A DNA stretch of 11,071 nucleotides from Opitutus sp. GAS368 (lineage in GTDB: Bacteria > Verrucomicrobiota > Verrucomicrobiia > Opitutales > Opitutaceae), in assembly GCA_945862035.1 (NCBI GenBank), contig CAMAXB010000078.1, positions 1 through 11,071 of the forward strand, written 5' to 3'. This document shows positions 1-6,525 of the stretch, piece after piece. The notes below the pieces were generated by a model. The model was not told the DNA's origin. It ran no database searches and was given only the letters and a program-made list of their open reading frames with translations. The stretch's first letter is position 1. Each line of letters begins with the position of its first letter. The translations under genes were made by a program, and so were the position numbers.

Positions 1-287
1 GACACGTTTCCTGCACGAACGAGCGGCGGGGGCGACGAGGACCGGGCCCGACCGATGTCCGGAAAACGGCGAATCAGTTCGGAGAAAAGCTCGTCCTGGT
101 CGGTCTGCGTCTTCCCCGCGACCTCGCGCGCAGTGCGGAAGAGCGTTGCCTTGGTTCGCGCAGCGGGCCCGGCCTAATCAGCCGGCCCACGTCCAGCGCC
201 GCCTCCGCGTGGCGAAAGCCGAGGGAGATCGCGCGCTCGGTTTCGGGGGTGTGCCGCACAGGAACCTCGGGGAGGCAGACCTGCGAA
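1..287 (-). pseudogene. Possible decayed gene with a frame switch (function unknown)
   Basis: No intact ORF with a convincing start covers this stretch, but two minus-strand segments look protein-coding. In one frame, 244 down to 176 reads ETERAISLGFRHAEAALDVG followed by RLI, and 20 of 23 third positions are G or C. In a second frame, 152 down to 48 reads KATLFRTAREVAGKTQTDQD and on through ELFSELIRRFPDIGR, with 27 of 35 third positions G or C and a low-GC second position. The second frame has a TAG at 176-174, so both segments can belong to one protein only if the frame shifts between about 173 and 152. The second frame stays open to the left edge. I do not recognise the family. A sequencing error, a true pseudogene, or chance codon bias in GC-rich DNA are all possible. 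Confidence 0.28.
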
Positions 288-458
288 GGTCCGGTCGGTC
301 CCTTCACGGCGTGGCCGTGGCCGCGGTGGTGCGAACCGGGTACAGAGGATTGCCTTGCCGATACCCGGAAGATGGCTTTGGCCAGATCATGACATCGGTC
401 CCCTTCGCCAAAACTTACAAGGGGGAACCGCCGCGCGGCTGGGGCGGACTCACGGCGC
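288..458. other. Intergenic stretch upstream of the BamE-like lipoprotein gene
   Basis: I see no supported gene here. A six-base inverted repeat, CCCCTT at 400-405 and AAGGGG at 419-424 around a 13-base loop, lies 35 bases before the lipoprotein start. On the minus strand an ATG at about 386 could be the old start of the decayed gene to the left, but the frame from it runs into a stop after 28 codons. No clear promoter hexamers were found for the plus-strand lipoprotein. A GGGGCGG at 441-447 sits rather far from its ATG to act as a ribosome site. Confidence 0.4.
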
Positions 459-896
459 ATGCGCAAGTCACTCCTCCTCCTTATCGCTGCGGTGCTCCTC
501 GCCGGCTGCAGCACCTTTGAACGCCGGGCTGGGGAAAAGTCGGCAACCTTCAGTCAGCTGGATGAAACGACCCGCCAGCGGCTCAAGGACCGTGACATCT
601 CGGTGGGTGACACTCAGGACATGGTTTACGTCGCCTTGGGCGTGCCCGACGAAAAGCGCGATCGGATCTCGGAGGAAGGTTCGGAGACCACCTGGATCTA
701 CCCTACCTCCTGGCAGGAGGATCAAGGCCGGACGCTGGTCGGCTACCGGCGCCACGTGGTCTTCGATCCGGGATCGCGACGCTACCGGGTCTACCCCACG
801 CCCGTGGGGCAGCGCGTCCATGCCCAGCGCGCGGAGGAGCGGATCCGCGTGACCTTCACGGACGGGCAGGTGACCACGGTCGAACAGGTCAAGTGA
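459..896 (+). CDS. BamE/SmpA-like outer-membrane lipoprotein
   Basis: This 145-residue protein begins MRKSLLLLIAAVLLAGCS: two basic residues, a hydrophobic core and a lipobox L14-A15-G16-C17, so it should be cleaved by signal peptidase II and lipidated at C17. The mature part resembles the SmpA/OmlA/BamE fold. An 'I48-x-V-G...' stretch leads into D54-M-V-Y-V-A-L-G-V-P63, then T78-W-I-Y81, and the chain ends with F133-T-D-G-Q-V. That pattern (helix, LG-x-P turn, W-x-Y strand, final F-x-D/N-G strand) is typical of BamE-like domains. BamE proper is an accessory of the BAM complex that inserts beta-barrel proteins, but many paralogues of this fold have other or unknown roles, so I call only the fold. 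It converges on gpsA with a six-base gap. No good Shine-Dalgarno is visible. The ATG is set by the signal peptide, which leaves no room for a shorter start. Confidence 0.82.
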   Translation: MRKSLLLLIAAVLLAGCSTFERRAGEKSATFSQLDETTRQRLKDRDISVGDTQDMVYVALGVPDEKRDRISEEGSETTWIYPTSWQEDQGRTLVGYRRHVVFDPGSRRYRVYPTPVGQRVHAQRAEERIRVTFTDGQVTTVEQVK

Positions 897-902
897 CCGC
901 GG

Positions 903-1901
903 CTATTCACGCTTGAGTCCGCGGGTCATCAAGGCCGCGAGCGCCTGCGCAGGCTTCTTGCCCTCAAACAGGATCCGGTTTACTTCGGCGAGGATGGGGG
1001 CGTCGATGCCGCGCTCCACGCAAAGGCCGTGGAAGGACTGCGCCGTCTTGTAGCCCTCGACCACGGTCTTGCGATGCGCCACGAGATCGGCGGCCAGGGC
1101 GCCCTCGCCCAAGCGCTGACCGAATTCACGATTGCGACTCCAGGTGCCGTGGCAGGTGGCCACAAGGTCGCCGAAGCCGCTGAGTCCGTAGAAGGTTTCG
1201 GGACGCGCCCCGAGGGCTGAACCGACGCGGACCATTTCCGCGAGGGCACGGGTGAGCAGCGCGGCTTTGGTGTTGTCGCCCAGTTTGAGCCCGTCGCAGC
1301 AGCCGGCTGCGATCGCATAGATGTTCTTCAGGCAACCCCCGAACTCAACGCCGGCGAGGTCATCGCTGGTGTAGACGCGGAGGGTCGGGCTGCTCAGGGC
1401 GATCTGGACCTCGCCAATCAGGGGGTCGCTGCGGTTGGGAGCGAGGACCATGGCCGCCGGCAGGCCGCGCGCAAACTCACCCGCATTGGTTGGGCCGCTG
1501 AGCGCGCCCATGAGCAGGCCGGGCAGCAGGGCGGCCACGACCTCGGACGGGCGAAGGTGAGTCCCCAGCTCAAGCCCCTTAGCCAGACTGAGGACAAGGC
1601 GGAGCCGGCTGGCCTGCCCACGCACCCCGGCCAAGCGGCTGCAGGTCTCGCGCAGGGCGTGTGACGGGCAGGCCAGGACCACCACATCCGCTTCCATCAC
1701 CAACGGTGCAAGTTCATGACCCAACTGCAGACTAGGCGGAAACACCACCGCCGGGAGGTACTCCGGGTTGGTCCGGGAGGAGGCCAAGTCGAGGGCCTGC
1801 TCGAACCGACGCGGCACCAGCGTCACGGTGTGACCGAGACGGCAGAGGTGGATGGCGAACGCAGTGCCCCATGCACCGGCGCCAAGGACCGCAAAGTTCA
1901 T
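903..1901 (-). CDS. gpsA: Glycerol-3-phosphate dehydrogenase [NAD(P)+]
   Basis: The gene encodes a cytoplasmic enzyme that reduces dihydroxyacetone phosphate to sn-glycerol-3-phosphate, the backbone precursor of phospholipids. The 332-residue length is normal for GpsA. The N-terminal Rossmann domain starts almost at residue 1 with the dinucleotide loop G7-A-G-A-W-G12. The family signature S105-L-A-K-G-L-E111 follows, then L134-S-G-P137. The catalytic lysine is K192 in G188-G-C-L-K-N193, matching the conserved family lysine. The C-terminal helical domain carries D209-N-T-K212, G239-L-S-G-F-G-D245 and S255-R-N-R-E-F-G261. All key positions are present. It lies 68 bases downstream of lysA on the same strand and could be co-transcribed with it. 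Only a weak GGGG precedes the ATG, but the Rossmann motif fixes the start. Confidence 0.96.
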   Translation of the reverse strand: MNFAVLGAGAWGTAFAIHLCRLGHTVTLVPRRFEQALDLASSRTNPEYLPAVVFPPSLQLGHELAPLVMEADVVVLACPSHALRETCSRLAGVRGQASRLRLVLSLAKGLELGTHLRPSEVVAALLPGLLMGALSGPTNAGEFARGLPAAMVLAPNRSDPLIGEVQIALSSPTLRVYTSDDLAGVEFGGCLKNIYAIAAGCCDGLKLGDNTKAALLTRALAEMVRVGSALGARPETFYGLSGFGDLVATCHGTWSRNREFGQRLGEGALAADLVAHRKTVVEGYKTAQSFHGLCVERGIDAPILAEVNRILFEGKKPAQALAALMTRGLKRE

Positions 1902-1969
1902 GCCCCAGCACTACCCGACCGAGGGTGGTATTGGCACGGAAAAAGAAACGGTCTTTCTCGGCCGGGCGA

Positions 1970-3274
1970 TTACTTCAGGAAAGCGGGAATTTTCTCCCCG
2001 GCGATCATCTGTTCAAAGGTCTCCCGGGCATTGATCAGCTCGAACGTGCTCCCGTGGACGAGAACCTCCGCCGCCATGCCGCGGGTATTGTAACGGCTGG
2101 CCATGGTGTAGCCGTACGCCCCGGCGCTCATGAGGGCCAGGTACTCGCCTTCGCCAACCTCCTGGAGCGGGCGGTCCTTGGCAAAGCAGTCGCCGCTTTC
2201 GCAGATCGGGCCCACCACGTCGGCGACCAGCGCGTGGCGTGAGGTGTCACGGTGGAGGGGAACGATCTCGTGGAACGCCTCGTACATGGCCGGCCGCACC
2301 AGGTCATTCATGGCGGCATCCACCACAAGGAAGTTCTTCCCGGCGCCCCGCTTGAGGTGTTCGACCCGCGACAGGAGCACGCCGGCATTGCCGACCATGA
2401 AACGACCGTGTTCGAGCAGGATCTTGAGGCCGAGCGGCTTGAGCAGCGGAGTCAAGGCGGCGCCGTAGACCTCGGGGGTCAGCGGGCGCTGTTCCACCGG
2501 TTGAGCGTCCCACCACGCCGCCGGACCGCTCGCGAGGGCGTCCTTATAGACGATGCCCATGCCGCCGCCGATCGAGAAGTAGGTGATGCCGTAGCGGGCC
2601 TTGAGGTCCGCGACGAACGGCGCGACCTTTTGCACTGCCTCTACGAACGGCGTGACCGAGGTGAGCTGGGAACCGATGTGCATCTGCACGCCCTTGATCT
2701 GAATGTGCGGAAACTTGGCGGCGGCCTCGTAGGCGGCGCCGGCATTGCGCAGCGGGATGCCGAACTTGTTGTCGCTCTTGCCCGTGGTGATCTTGGCGTG
2801 CGTGTGGGCGTCGACGTCCGGGTTGATCCGGATCGCGATGGGCGCCTTCACGCCGAGCTTGCCCGCGACATGGTTGATACGCGCCAGCTCCGGTTCGCTT
2901 TCGACGTGAAACGCGAAAATGCCGTTGTCCAGCGCCAGCTTGATCTCGGCCTCCGTCTTGCCGACCCCGGCGAAGACGCTCCGCTTCACATCCGCACCGG
3001 CCGCAAGCACGCGGCGGATCTCACCGCCGCTGACCAGATCGAAGCCGGCGCCGAGGTTCGCGAAGTGACGCAGAAGGGCGATGTTGGAGTTCGCCTTCAT
3101 CGCGTAGCAGATCTGGACATCCAAGCCCTCAAGGCCCTGCGCCAGGCGCCGATAATTATCGGCCATTGTCCCAGCACTATAGACGTAGGTCGGTGTCCCG
3201 TAGAGCTGCGCGACCGCGCCGAGATCAACCGATTCACAGTGCAGACTGGGCCCAACGTAGCGGAAGTGGTGCAT
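1970..3274 (-). CDS. lysA: Diaminopimelate decarboxylase
   Basis: This is a PLP-dependent fold-type III decarboxylase converting meso-2,6-diaminopimelate to L-lysine, the last step of lysine synthesis. The 434 residues from the ATG at 3274 (MHHFRYVGPSLHCESVDLGA) fit the family. A longer in-frame start at 3379 would add 35 residues unlike the family and would overlap the divergent gene, so I reject it. The PLP lysine is K60 in C57-Y-A-M-K-A-N-S-N64. H199-I-G-S-Q203 and G236-G-G-M-G-I241 bind cofactor phosphate. C358-E-S-G-D362 supplies the active-site cysteine from the partner subunit, and G387-Y388-G lies near the end of the barrel-capping domain. D319-A-A-M-N-D324 is typical of LysA. One oddity is E288-H-G-R291, where the family usually has E-P-G-R. 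No Shine-Dalgarno is obvious before the ATG. gpsA follows 68 bases downstream. Confidence 0.96.
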   Translation of the reverse strand: MHHFRYVGPSLHCESVDLGAVAQLYGTPTYVYSAGTMADNYRRLAQGLEGLDVQICYAMKANSNIALLRHFANLGAGFDLVSGGEIRRVLAAGADVKRSVFAGVGKTEAEIKLALDNGIFAFHVESEPELARINHVAGKLGVKAPIAIRINPDVDAHTHAKITTGKSDNKFGIPLRNAGAAYEAAAKFPHIQIKGVQMHIGSQLTSVTPFVEAVQKVAPFVADLKARYGITYFSIGGGMGIVYKDALASGPAAWWDAQPVEQRPLTPEVYGAALTPLLKPLGLKILLEHGRFMVGNAGVLLSRVEHLKRGAGKNFLVVDAAMNDLVRPAMYEAFHEIVPLHRDTSRHALVADVVGPICESGDCFAKDRPLQEVGEGEYLALMSAGAYGYTMASRYNTRGMAAEVLVHGSTFELINARETFEQMIAGEKIPAFLK

Positions 3275-3321
3275 AGACTGGAAAAAAGACGTGAAAGGCC
3301 GCCACGCTAGCGGCTTTCCCC

Positions 3322-3350
3322 TTGAAAAAACGAACCTAAATTTCACTAAC
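3322..3350 (+). promoter_or_regulatory. Possible promoter for the small ORF/AbgT unit
   Basis: The lysA upstream gap is notably AT-rich against its surroundings. TTGAAA at 3322-3327 matches five of six bases of a sigma-70 -35 box. A weak -10 candidate, ACTAAC at 3345-3350, follows with a 17-base spacer. Transcription would then begin only a few bases before the ATG at 3362. The -10 match is poor, so this is tentative. The same gap must also hold the divergent lysA promoter, for which I find no clear hexamers. Confidence 0.27.
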
Positions 3351-3361
3351 CTTTCCGCACG

Positions 3362-3478
3362 ATGCGCACCCTCCGCCAATGGCGCCCCCGGACGGTCCGG
3401 GCGCTCGGGCTGATCGCCGTGACCACCCTCGCGACGTGGGTGGTCATCGAAAGCGCCCGGGCCATCTCCGTCTTCTGA
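3362..3478 (+). CDS. Small single-helix membrane peptide, 38 residues (hypothetical)
   Basis: This ORF starts at the first ATG after an in-frame TAA (3347-3349) and encodes 38 residues beginning MRTLRQWRPRTVRALG. The N-terminus carries five arginines (R2, R5, R8, R10, R13). A hydrophobic segment of about residues 14-29 (A14 to I29) follows, then a short tail ending at F38, so an N-in single membrane helix is expected. Codon use supports translation: 36 of 38 sense codons end in G or C, the exceptions being one CAA and one GAA, a far stronger bias than in the overlapping frame of the downstream transporter gene. No Shine-Dalgarno is visible. It lies 71 bases before the AbgT-family gene and reads the same way, so it may be a leader peptide, a transporter accessory peptide, or an independent small protein. 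I do not recognise the family. Confidence 0.55.
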   Translation: MRTLRQWRPRTVRALGLIAVTTLATWVVIESARAISVF

Positions 3479-3481
3479 TTC

Positions 3482-3528
3482 GGGGCGTGGCCCCAGGCAA
3501 CGCTCATCCGGGCCTTGCGTCGGCCCGG
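3482..3528 (+). promoter_or_regulatory. Two short hairpins between the small ORF and the AbgT gene
   Basis: Hairpin one pairs GGGGC at 3482-3486 with GCCCC at 3490-3494 around a three-base loop. Hairpin two pairs CCGGGCC at 3508-3514 with GGCCCGG at 3522-3528, seven perfect G-C pairs around a seven-base loop. Neither is followed by a T-run, so intrinsic termination is unlikely. They lie in the leader just ahead of the transporter start at 3550 and could affect translation or mRNA stability. In such GC-rich DNA, chance pairing is not excluded. Confidence 0.35.
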
Positions 3529-3549
3529 CAGGCTGCTTGCCTTGGGCCT

Positions 3550-5091
3550 ATGACCGCCGAGACGGCGCCCGCCCAGCCCATCCCCCTCGCCACCCGGTTG
3601 CTCAACGGGATTGAGCGAGCAGGGAATGCCCTGCCCCACCCCGTCACCCTCTTCATCGGGCTGTCGGCGCTCGTGATGGTCCTTTCCTGGGTGCTCCACC
3701 GGCTGGGCGTCCAGGTCCCCCATCCCGCCACTGGACAACCCGTCATGGTCGTGGACCTGCTGTCGCTGGCCGGTCTGCAACGACTGCTGGTTGGTGCACT
3801 CCCCAATTTCATTGGTTTCGCGCCCCTCGGCACCGTTCTGGTGAGTCTTCTCGGGTTATCGATCGCCGAGGGGAGCGGGCTTATCGCCGCGCTGCTGCGC
3901 CGGATCTCGGCCGCGGCGCGGCCCCGGACCCTGACTATTTTCGTGGTCCTCGCGGGTGTCATCTCTCACGCCGGCACGGATGTGGGTTACGTCCTGCTAA
4001 TCCCGTTGAGTGCCGGTTTGTTTCTTGCGGTTGGGCGCCATCCCCTCGCGGGCTTGGCCGCTGCGTTTGCCGGCGTATCAGGCGGGTTCAGTGCAAACTT
4101 CCTGATCAGTGCGGTCGATGTGGTCCTGGCGGGTATGACCCAGGAGGCGGCCCGCCTGATCGACCCGGCCTATGTGGTGACGCCCATGGCCAATTACTAC
4201 TTCATGGCGGCGTCCAGCGTGGTGATTGTGGTGGCTGGAACCTGGGTGACCGAGCGCATCGTCGAACCCCGGCTCGGTGCCTACACCGGCTCGGCGACGC
4301 GCGACACGCTGGACCCTCTTTCTCCCGCGGAACAACGGGGGCTGCGGGCTGCGGGGATCGCCACGCTGGTCCTGACCGGGCTCGTCCTGCTGGGCACGGT
4401 TCCGGCCAACGGCTTTCTGAATGATCCGGCGAAGCCCGGCTTCCTGGGTTCCTACGCGCTGCGCGGATTCGTGATGATCATCTTCATGTACGGGGCCGTC
4501 TCAGGACTCGCCTACGGATTTGTCTCCGGGAGCTTCCGGAATGACCACGATGTGGTGAAGGCGATGACCAGGGCGATTGAGACGCTGGCCGGGTATGTGG
4601 TTCTGGTGTTCTTTATTGCGCAGTTCGTCGCCCTCTTCAATTGGACCAATGTCGGGATCGTGACCGCGGTGGAGGGCGCCGATTTGCTACGGCAGCTGGG
4701 ACTGGGCCCCATCCCGCTCATGATCGCCTTCGTGCTTCTCGCGGCGTTCATTGATCTCGTGCTGGGCAGCGCGACCGCCAAGTGGGCGGTGATGGCCCCC
4801 ATCTTCGTGCCGATGTTCATGCTGCTTGGGTACTCACCGGAGCTGGCGCAGTCAGCCTACCGCATCGGCGACAGCGTGGTGAACATCATCACCCCGCTGA
4901 TGAGCTATTTTCCCTTGGTCCTCACTTTTGCCCAGCGCTACGAACCCAAGGCCGGGATCGGCACCCTAGTGGCCACGATGCTTCCGTATTCGCTGACGTT
5001 CCTGGTGGTCTGGACGCTGCTGTTGGTCCTCTGGCTGCTGGCGGGATGGCCGCTCGGACCCGGGGCGCCGCTGTTCATCGGGCGGACCTGA
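3550..5091 (+). CDS. AbgT-family transporter (p-aminobenzoyl-glutamate transporter family)
   Basis: The product is a 513-residue inner-membrane protein of the AbgT family. Members include E. coli AbgT, which takes up p-aminobenzoyl-glutamate, and MtrF/YdaH, reported as sulfonamide-exporting antimetabolite pumps. Hydrophobic helices span the chain (for example residues 32-50, 86-104, 128-162, 218-238, 266-285, 303-325, 347-365, 387-405 and 480-500), fitting the family's nine helices plus re-entrant hairpins. Conserved blocks include S139-H-A-G-T-D-V-G146, G178-G-F-S-A-N-F184 with D190, and G406-S-A-T-A-K-W412 leading to P430, R438 and D441. By a constant offset of eight these correspond to MtrF W420, P438, R446 and D449, as I recall them. 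I chose ATG 3550 (MTAETAPAQP), which gives the usual length; the upstream ATG at 3379 overlaps the small ORF and adds unlike residues. The substrate is undecided, and no abgA/abgB amidohydrolase genes are nearby. Confidence 0.92.
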   Translation: MTAETAPAQPIPLATRLLNGIERAGNALPHPVTLFIGLSALVMVLSWVLHRLGVQVPHPATGQPVMVVDLLSLAGLQRLLVGALPNFIGFAPLGTVLVSLLGLSIAEGSGLIAALLRRISAAARPRTLTIFVVLAGVISHAGTDVGYVLLIPLSAGLFLAVGRHPLAGLAAAFAGVSGGFSANFLISAVDVVLAGMTQEAARLIDPAYVVTPMANYYFMAASSVVIVVAGTWVTERIVEPRLGAYTGSATRDTLDPLSPAEQRGLRAAGIATLVLTGLVLLGTVPANGFLNDPAKPGFLGSYALRGFVMIIFMYGAVSGLAYGFVSGSFRNDHDVVKAMTRAIETLAGYVVLVFFIAQFVALFNWTNVGIVTAVEGADLLRQLGLGPIPLMIAFVLLAAFIDLVLGSATAKWAVMAPIFVPMFMLLGYSPELAQSAYRIGDSVVNIITPLMSYFPLVLTFAQRYEPKAGIGTLVATMLPYSLTFLVVWTLLLVLWLLAGWPLGPGAPLFIGRT

Positions 5092-5165
5092 TCCGGGGGG
5101 CCGAAAGGCGCCTTCCCGCGTGGCGAGCCTTGCGCTTCCCTTTCAAGAGCCTTTCGCTAGCACCC

Positions 5166-5597
5166 ATGAACCTCCCTTGGATCAAAGCCTTTCCCCTGCT
5201 CTTGCTCGTCCTTTTGGTTACCGGCTGCGCGACCAAGGTTCCGGCCCTTTCCAGCATCACCATGACCCTGGTCGACATCAGGACGGAGGGGGGACAGCCC
5301 GTGGCGGCGGTCCGCTATCTCAATGAAAGCGTCATTTCGATCGGCCTCGCGGCGACCCGCCATCGGATCTATGTCAACGGCAACCTCGTCGGCGAAGCCA
5401 CCTACCCCGAGGCAGTCGGCCTCGCCTCCGGGTTGCCGGTGGTCATCCAAATCCCCTTGAAGAGCCCGGCCGGCACCAACCTTCCACTCCCGGGAAGCAT
5501 GATCTCCTACCGCATGGAAAACCGCCTGACCGTTCTGGTCGGCGACCGCAGGGTCAACTCGGACTCAGACTCAGCTGGCTCGGTGACCCTCCCCTGA
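5166..5597 (+). CDS. LEA14-like (LEA type 2) lipoprotein
   Basis: This 143-residue protein opens with MNLPWIKAFPLLLLVLLVTG and C21, a signal peptide with lipobox V18-T-G-C21, so it is probably a lipidated envelope protein. The mature part has the rhythm of a single LEA14/WHy beta-sandwich domain: a strand 'ITMTLVDIRT' at 31-40, a conserved Asn in R50-Y-L-N-E54, a strand pair H66-R-I-Y-V-N-G-N-L-V-G76, and 'V92-V-I-Q-I-P-L' at 92-98. Bacterial LEA2 lipoproteins are common in Gram-negatives and their molecular role is largely unknown. The C-terminal tail is a Ser/Asp-rich run (N131 to S136). The start lies 74 bases after the transporter gene on the same strand, so co-transcription is possible. 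No clear Shine-Dalgarno is seen; the signal peptide fixes the start. Confidence 0.75.
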   Translation: MNLPWIKAFPLLLLVLLVTGCATKVPALSSITMTLVDIRTEGGQPVAAVRYLNESVISIGLAATRHRIYVNGNLVGEATYPEAVGLASGLPVVIQIPLKSPAGTNLPLPGSMISYRMENRLTVLVGDRRVNSDSDSAGSVTLP

Positions 5598-5607
5598 GGA
5601 CAAGCAA

Positions 5608-5638
5608 GAGCGGCCCCCGCGTCGAGCAGAGGCCGCTC
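5608..5638 (+). terminator. Hairpin after the LEA14-like gene, without T-run
   Basis: GAGCGGCC at 5608-5615 and GGCCGCTC at 5631-5638 form a perfect eight-base stem with a 15-base loop, starting 11 bases after the stop codon of the lipoprotein gene. A second inverted repeat, TGTGAG at 5643-5648 and CTCACA at 5674-5679, follows. Neither has a downstream T-run on the plus strand, so this may be a weak or Rho-assisted end, or a 3'-end stabiliser. The rest of the gap to yebC (5680-5753) shows nothing I can name. Confidence 0.4.
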
Positions 5639-5753
5639 CCCGTGTGAGGACGGGTGATGGAGCCGCCCCCGGTCTCACAACCCCGCAGGTCGGGAAAAGT
5701 TGCTGTCTTCCGTGTTGCCCGCGGCCGAAAGCCCCTGTTAGCGTCGGTGCCTT

Positions 5754-6485
5754 ATGGGACGCCAGTGGCTTCACGCTAAACGCGCAGTCGTCAATCAACG
5801 CAAGGGCCAGATCGTCGGAAAGCTGGTCAAGGAAATCACCGTCGCGGCTAAGCTCGGCGGCCCGGATCCCGCCGCCAACGCCCGACTGTTCGCCGCGCTG
5901 GAAAAGGCCCGCAAGGCCAGTGTGACCCGAGACGTCATCGAACGGGCGATCAAAAAGGGCGCTGGCACGGGCGACGACAAGATCATCCTCGAGCACGTCG
6001 TCTTCGAGGGCTACGCCCCGCACAAGGTTCCCGTGGTGGTCGAGGTCTACACGGACAATCACCAGCGCACGGCTCCGGAGATCAGGGTCCTCTTCAAGAA
6101 AGGGATTCTCGGGACGGCGAGCAGCAACAAGTTCCTGTTCGACCATGTCGGCCTCGTCGAGGCCCATCATCCGGATGCCGCCACCGATCTTGAAGCCGCC
6201 GCGATCGAGGCCGGGGCCAATGAGTTCGAGGTGGTCACCCACCAGCAGAACGACGACATGCCCGAGGGACGCGCGGGCGCACGCTTCATCACCGAGCGGA
6301 CTGCGGTCCACACCGTCTCCACCTGGCTTTCCAGCCACGGCTGGACGGTGGTCACCAGCGAGATCGGCTATGTCGCCAAGCAGTTTCCCGAACTCAGCGA
6401 CGAGCATCGCGCCGAGGTTGGCGAGTTCCTCCACGCGCTTGACGATCATGATGACGTCCAGCGCGTCTGGGCGGCCTTCAAGTAA
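5754..6485 (+). CDS. yebC: YebC/PmpR (YeeN-like) family protein
   Basis: This 243-residue protein belongs to the YebC/PmpR family, long annotated as transcriptional regulators and more recently linked to translation, helping ribosomes through proline-rich stretches. Family landmarks are present: a basic N-terminal helical domain with K23-L-V-K-E-I-T-V-A-A-K33, D38-P-A-A-N42, I62-E-R-A-I-K-K-G69, then F84-E-G-Y-A-P89, T100-D-N-H-Q-R-T106, the G118-I-L-G-T121 to F127-L-F-D130 stretch, and a C-terminal D230-D-H-D-D-V235 typical of the family's end. The N-terminus MGRQWLHAKR is nearer to the MGRKW start of YeeN-type members than to MAGHSKW of classical YebC. The segment usually reading GGNLG is shortened to G118-I-L-G. 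No Shine-Dalgarno is visible before the ATG, but the homology starts at residue 1. It converges on the M14 peptidase gene. Confidence 0.93.
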   Translation: MGRQWLHAKRAVVNQRKGQIVGKLVKEITVAAKLGGPDPAANARLFAALEKARKASVTRDVIERAIKKGAGTGDDKIILEHVVFEGYAPHKVPVVVEVYTDNHQRTAPEIRVLFKKGILGTASSNKFLFDHVGLVEAHHPDAATDLEAAAIEAGANEFEVVTHQQNDDMPEGRAGARFITERTAVHTVSTWLSSHGWTVVTSEIGYVAKQFPELSDEHRAEVGEFLHALDDHDDVQRVWAAFK

Positions 6486-6487
6486 GC

Positions 6488-6519
6488 AAAAAGCCGGGGG
6501 GCCAATGCCCCTCCGGCTT
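6488..6519 (-). terminator. Intrinsic terminator of the M14 peptidase (sdh) transcription unit
   Basis: The stem pairs 6491-6501 (AAGCCGGGGGG) with 6509-6519 (CCCCTCCGGCTT): eleven pairs with one G-T wobble, around a loop of about seven bases. Read on the minus strand, the stem runs straight into TTTTT (complement of 6488-6492), the layout of a Rho-independent terminator. It lies about 30 bases past the M14 stop codon. On the plus strand it sits six bases after the yebC stop and has an A-run before the stem but no T-run after it, so it may end yebC transcripts less efficiently. Confidence 0.82.
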
Positions 6520-6525
6520 CAGGTC

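Noticed and set aside
1902..1969. Possible terminator between lysA and gpsA (minus strand AGAAA-GACCG-TTTCT followed by TTTT)
   Set aside because: The stem is only five A/T-rich pairs with one G-C pair, too weak to call; it may be a chance pairing in the 68-base gap.
2252..3310. Long plus-strand ORF (352 codons) opposite lysA
   Set aside because: It lies antisense to a clear lysA gene; its open frame follows from the GC-rich third positions of lysA, and the protein is Arg/Asp/Val-rich without a family-like pattern.
3275..3379. Longer lysA start at 3379
   Set aside because: The extra 35 residues do not resemble LysA N-termini, and they would overlap the divergent small ORF and its likely promoter.
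3379..3549. Longer start for the AbgT-family gene at 3379
   Set aside because: It would add 57 non-family, Pro/Arg/Gly-rich residues and overlap the small ORF, whose codon bias is in another frame; 3550 gives the normal family length.
5102..5156. Inverted repeat CGAAAGG (5102-5108) and CCTTTCG (5150-5156) before the LEA14-like gene
   Set aside because: Seven pairs with a 41-base loop and no further structure; easily expected by chance.
5571..6449. Minus-strand ORF (292 codons) opposite yebC
   Set aside because: Antisense shadow of yebC, running through the intergenic hairpin region; no supporting features.
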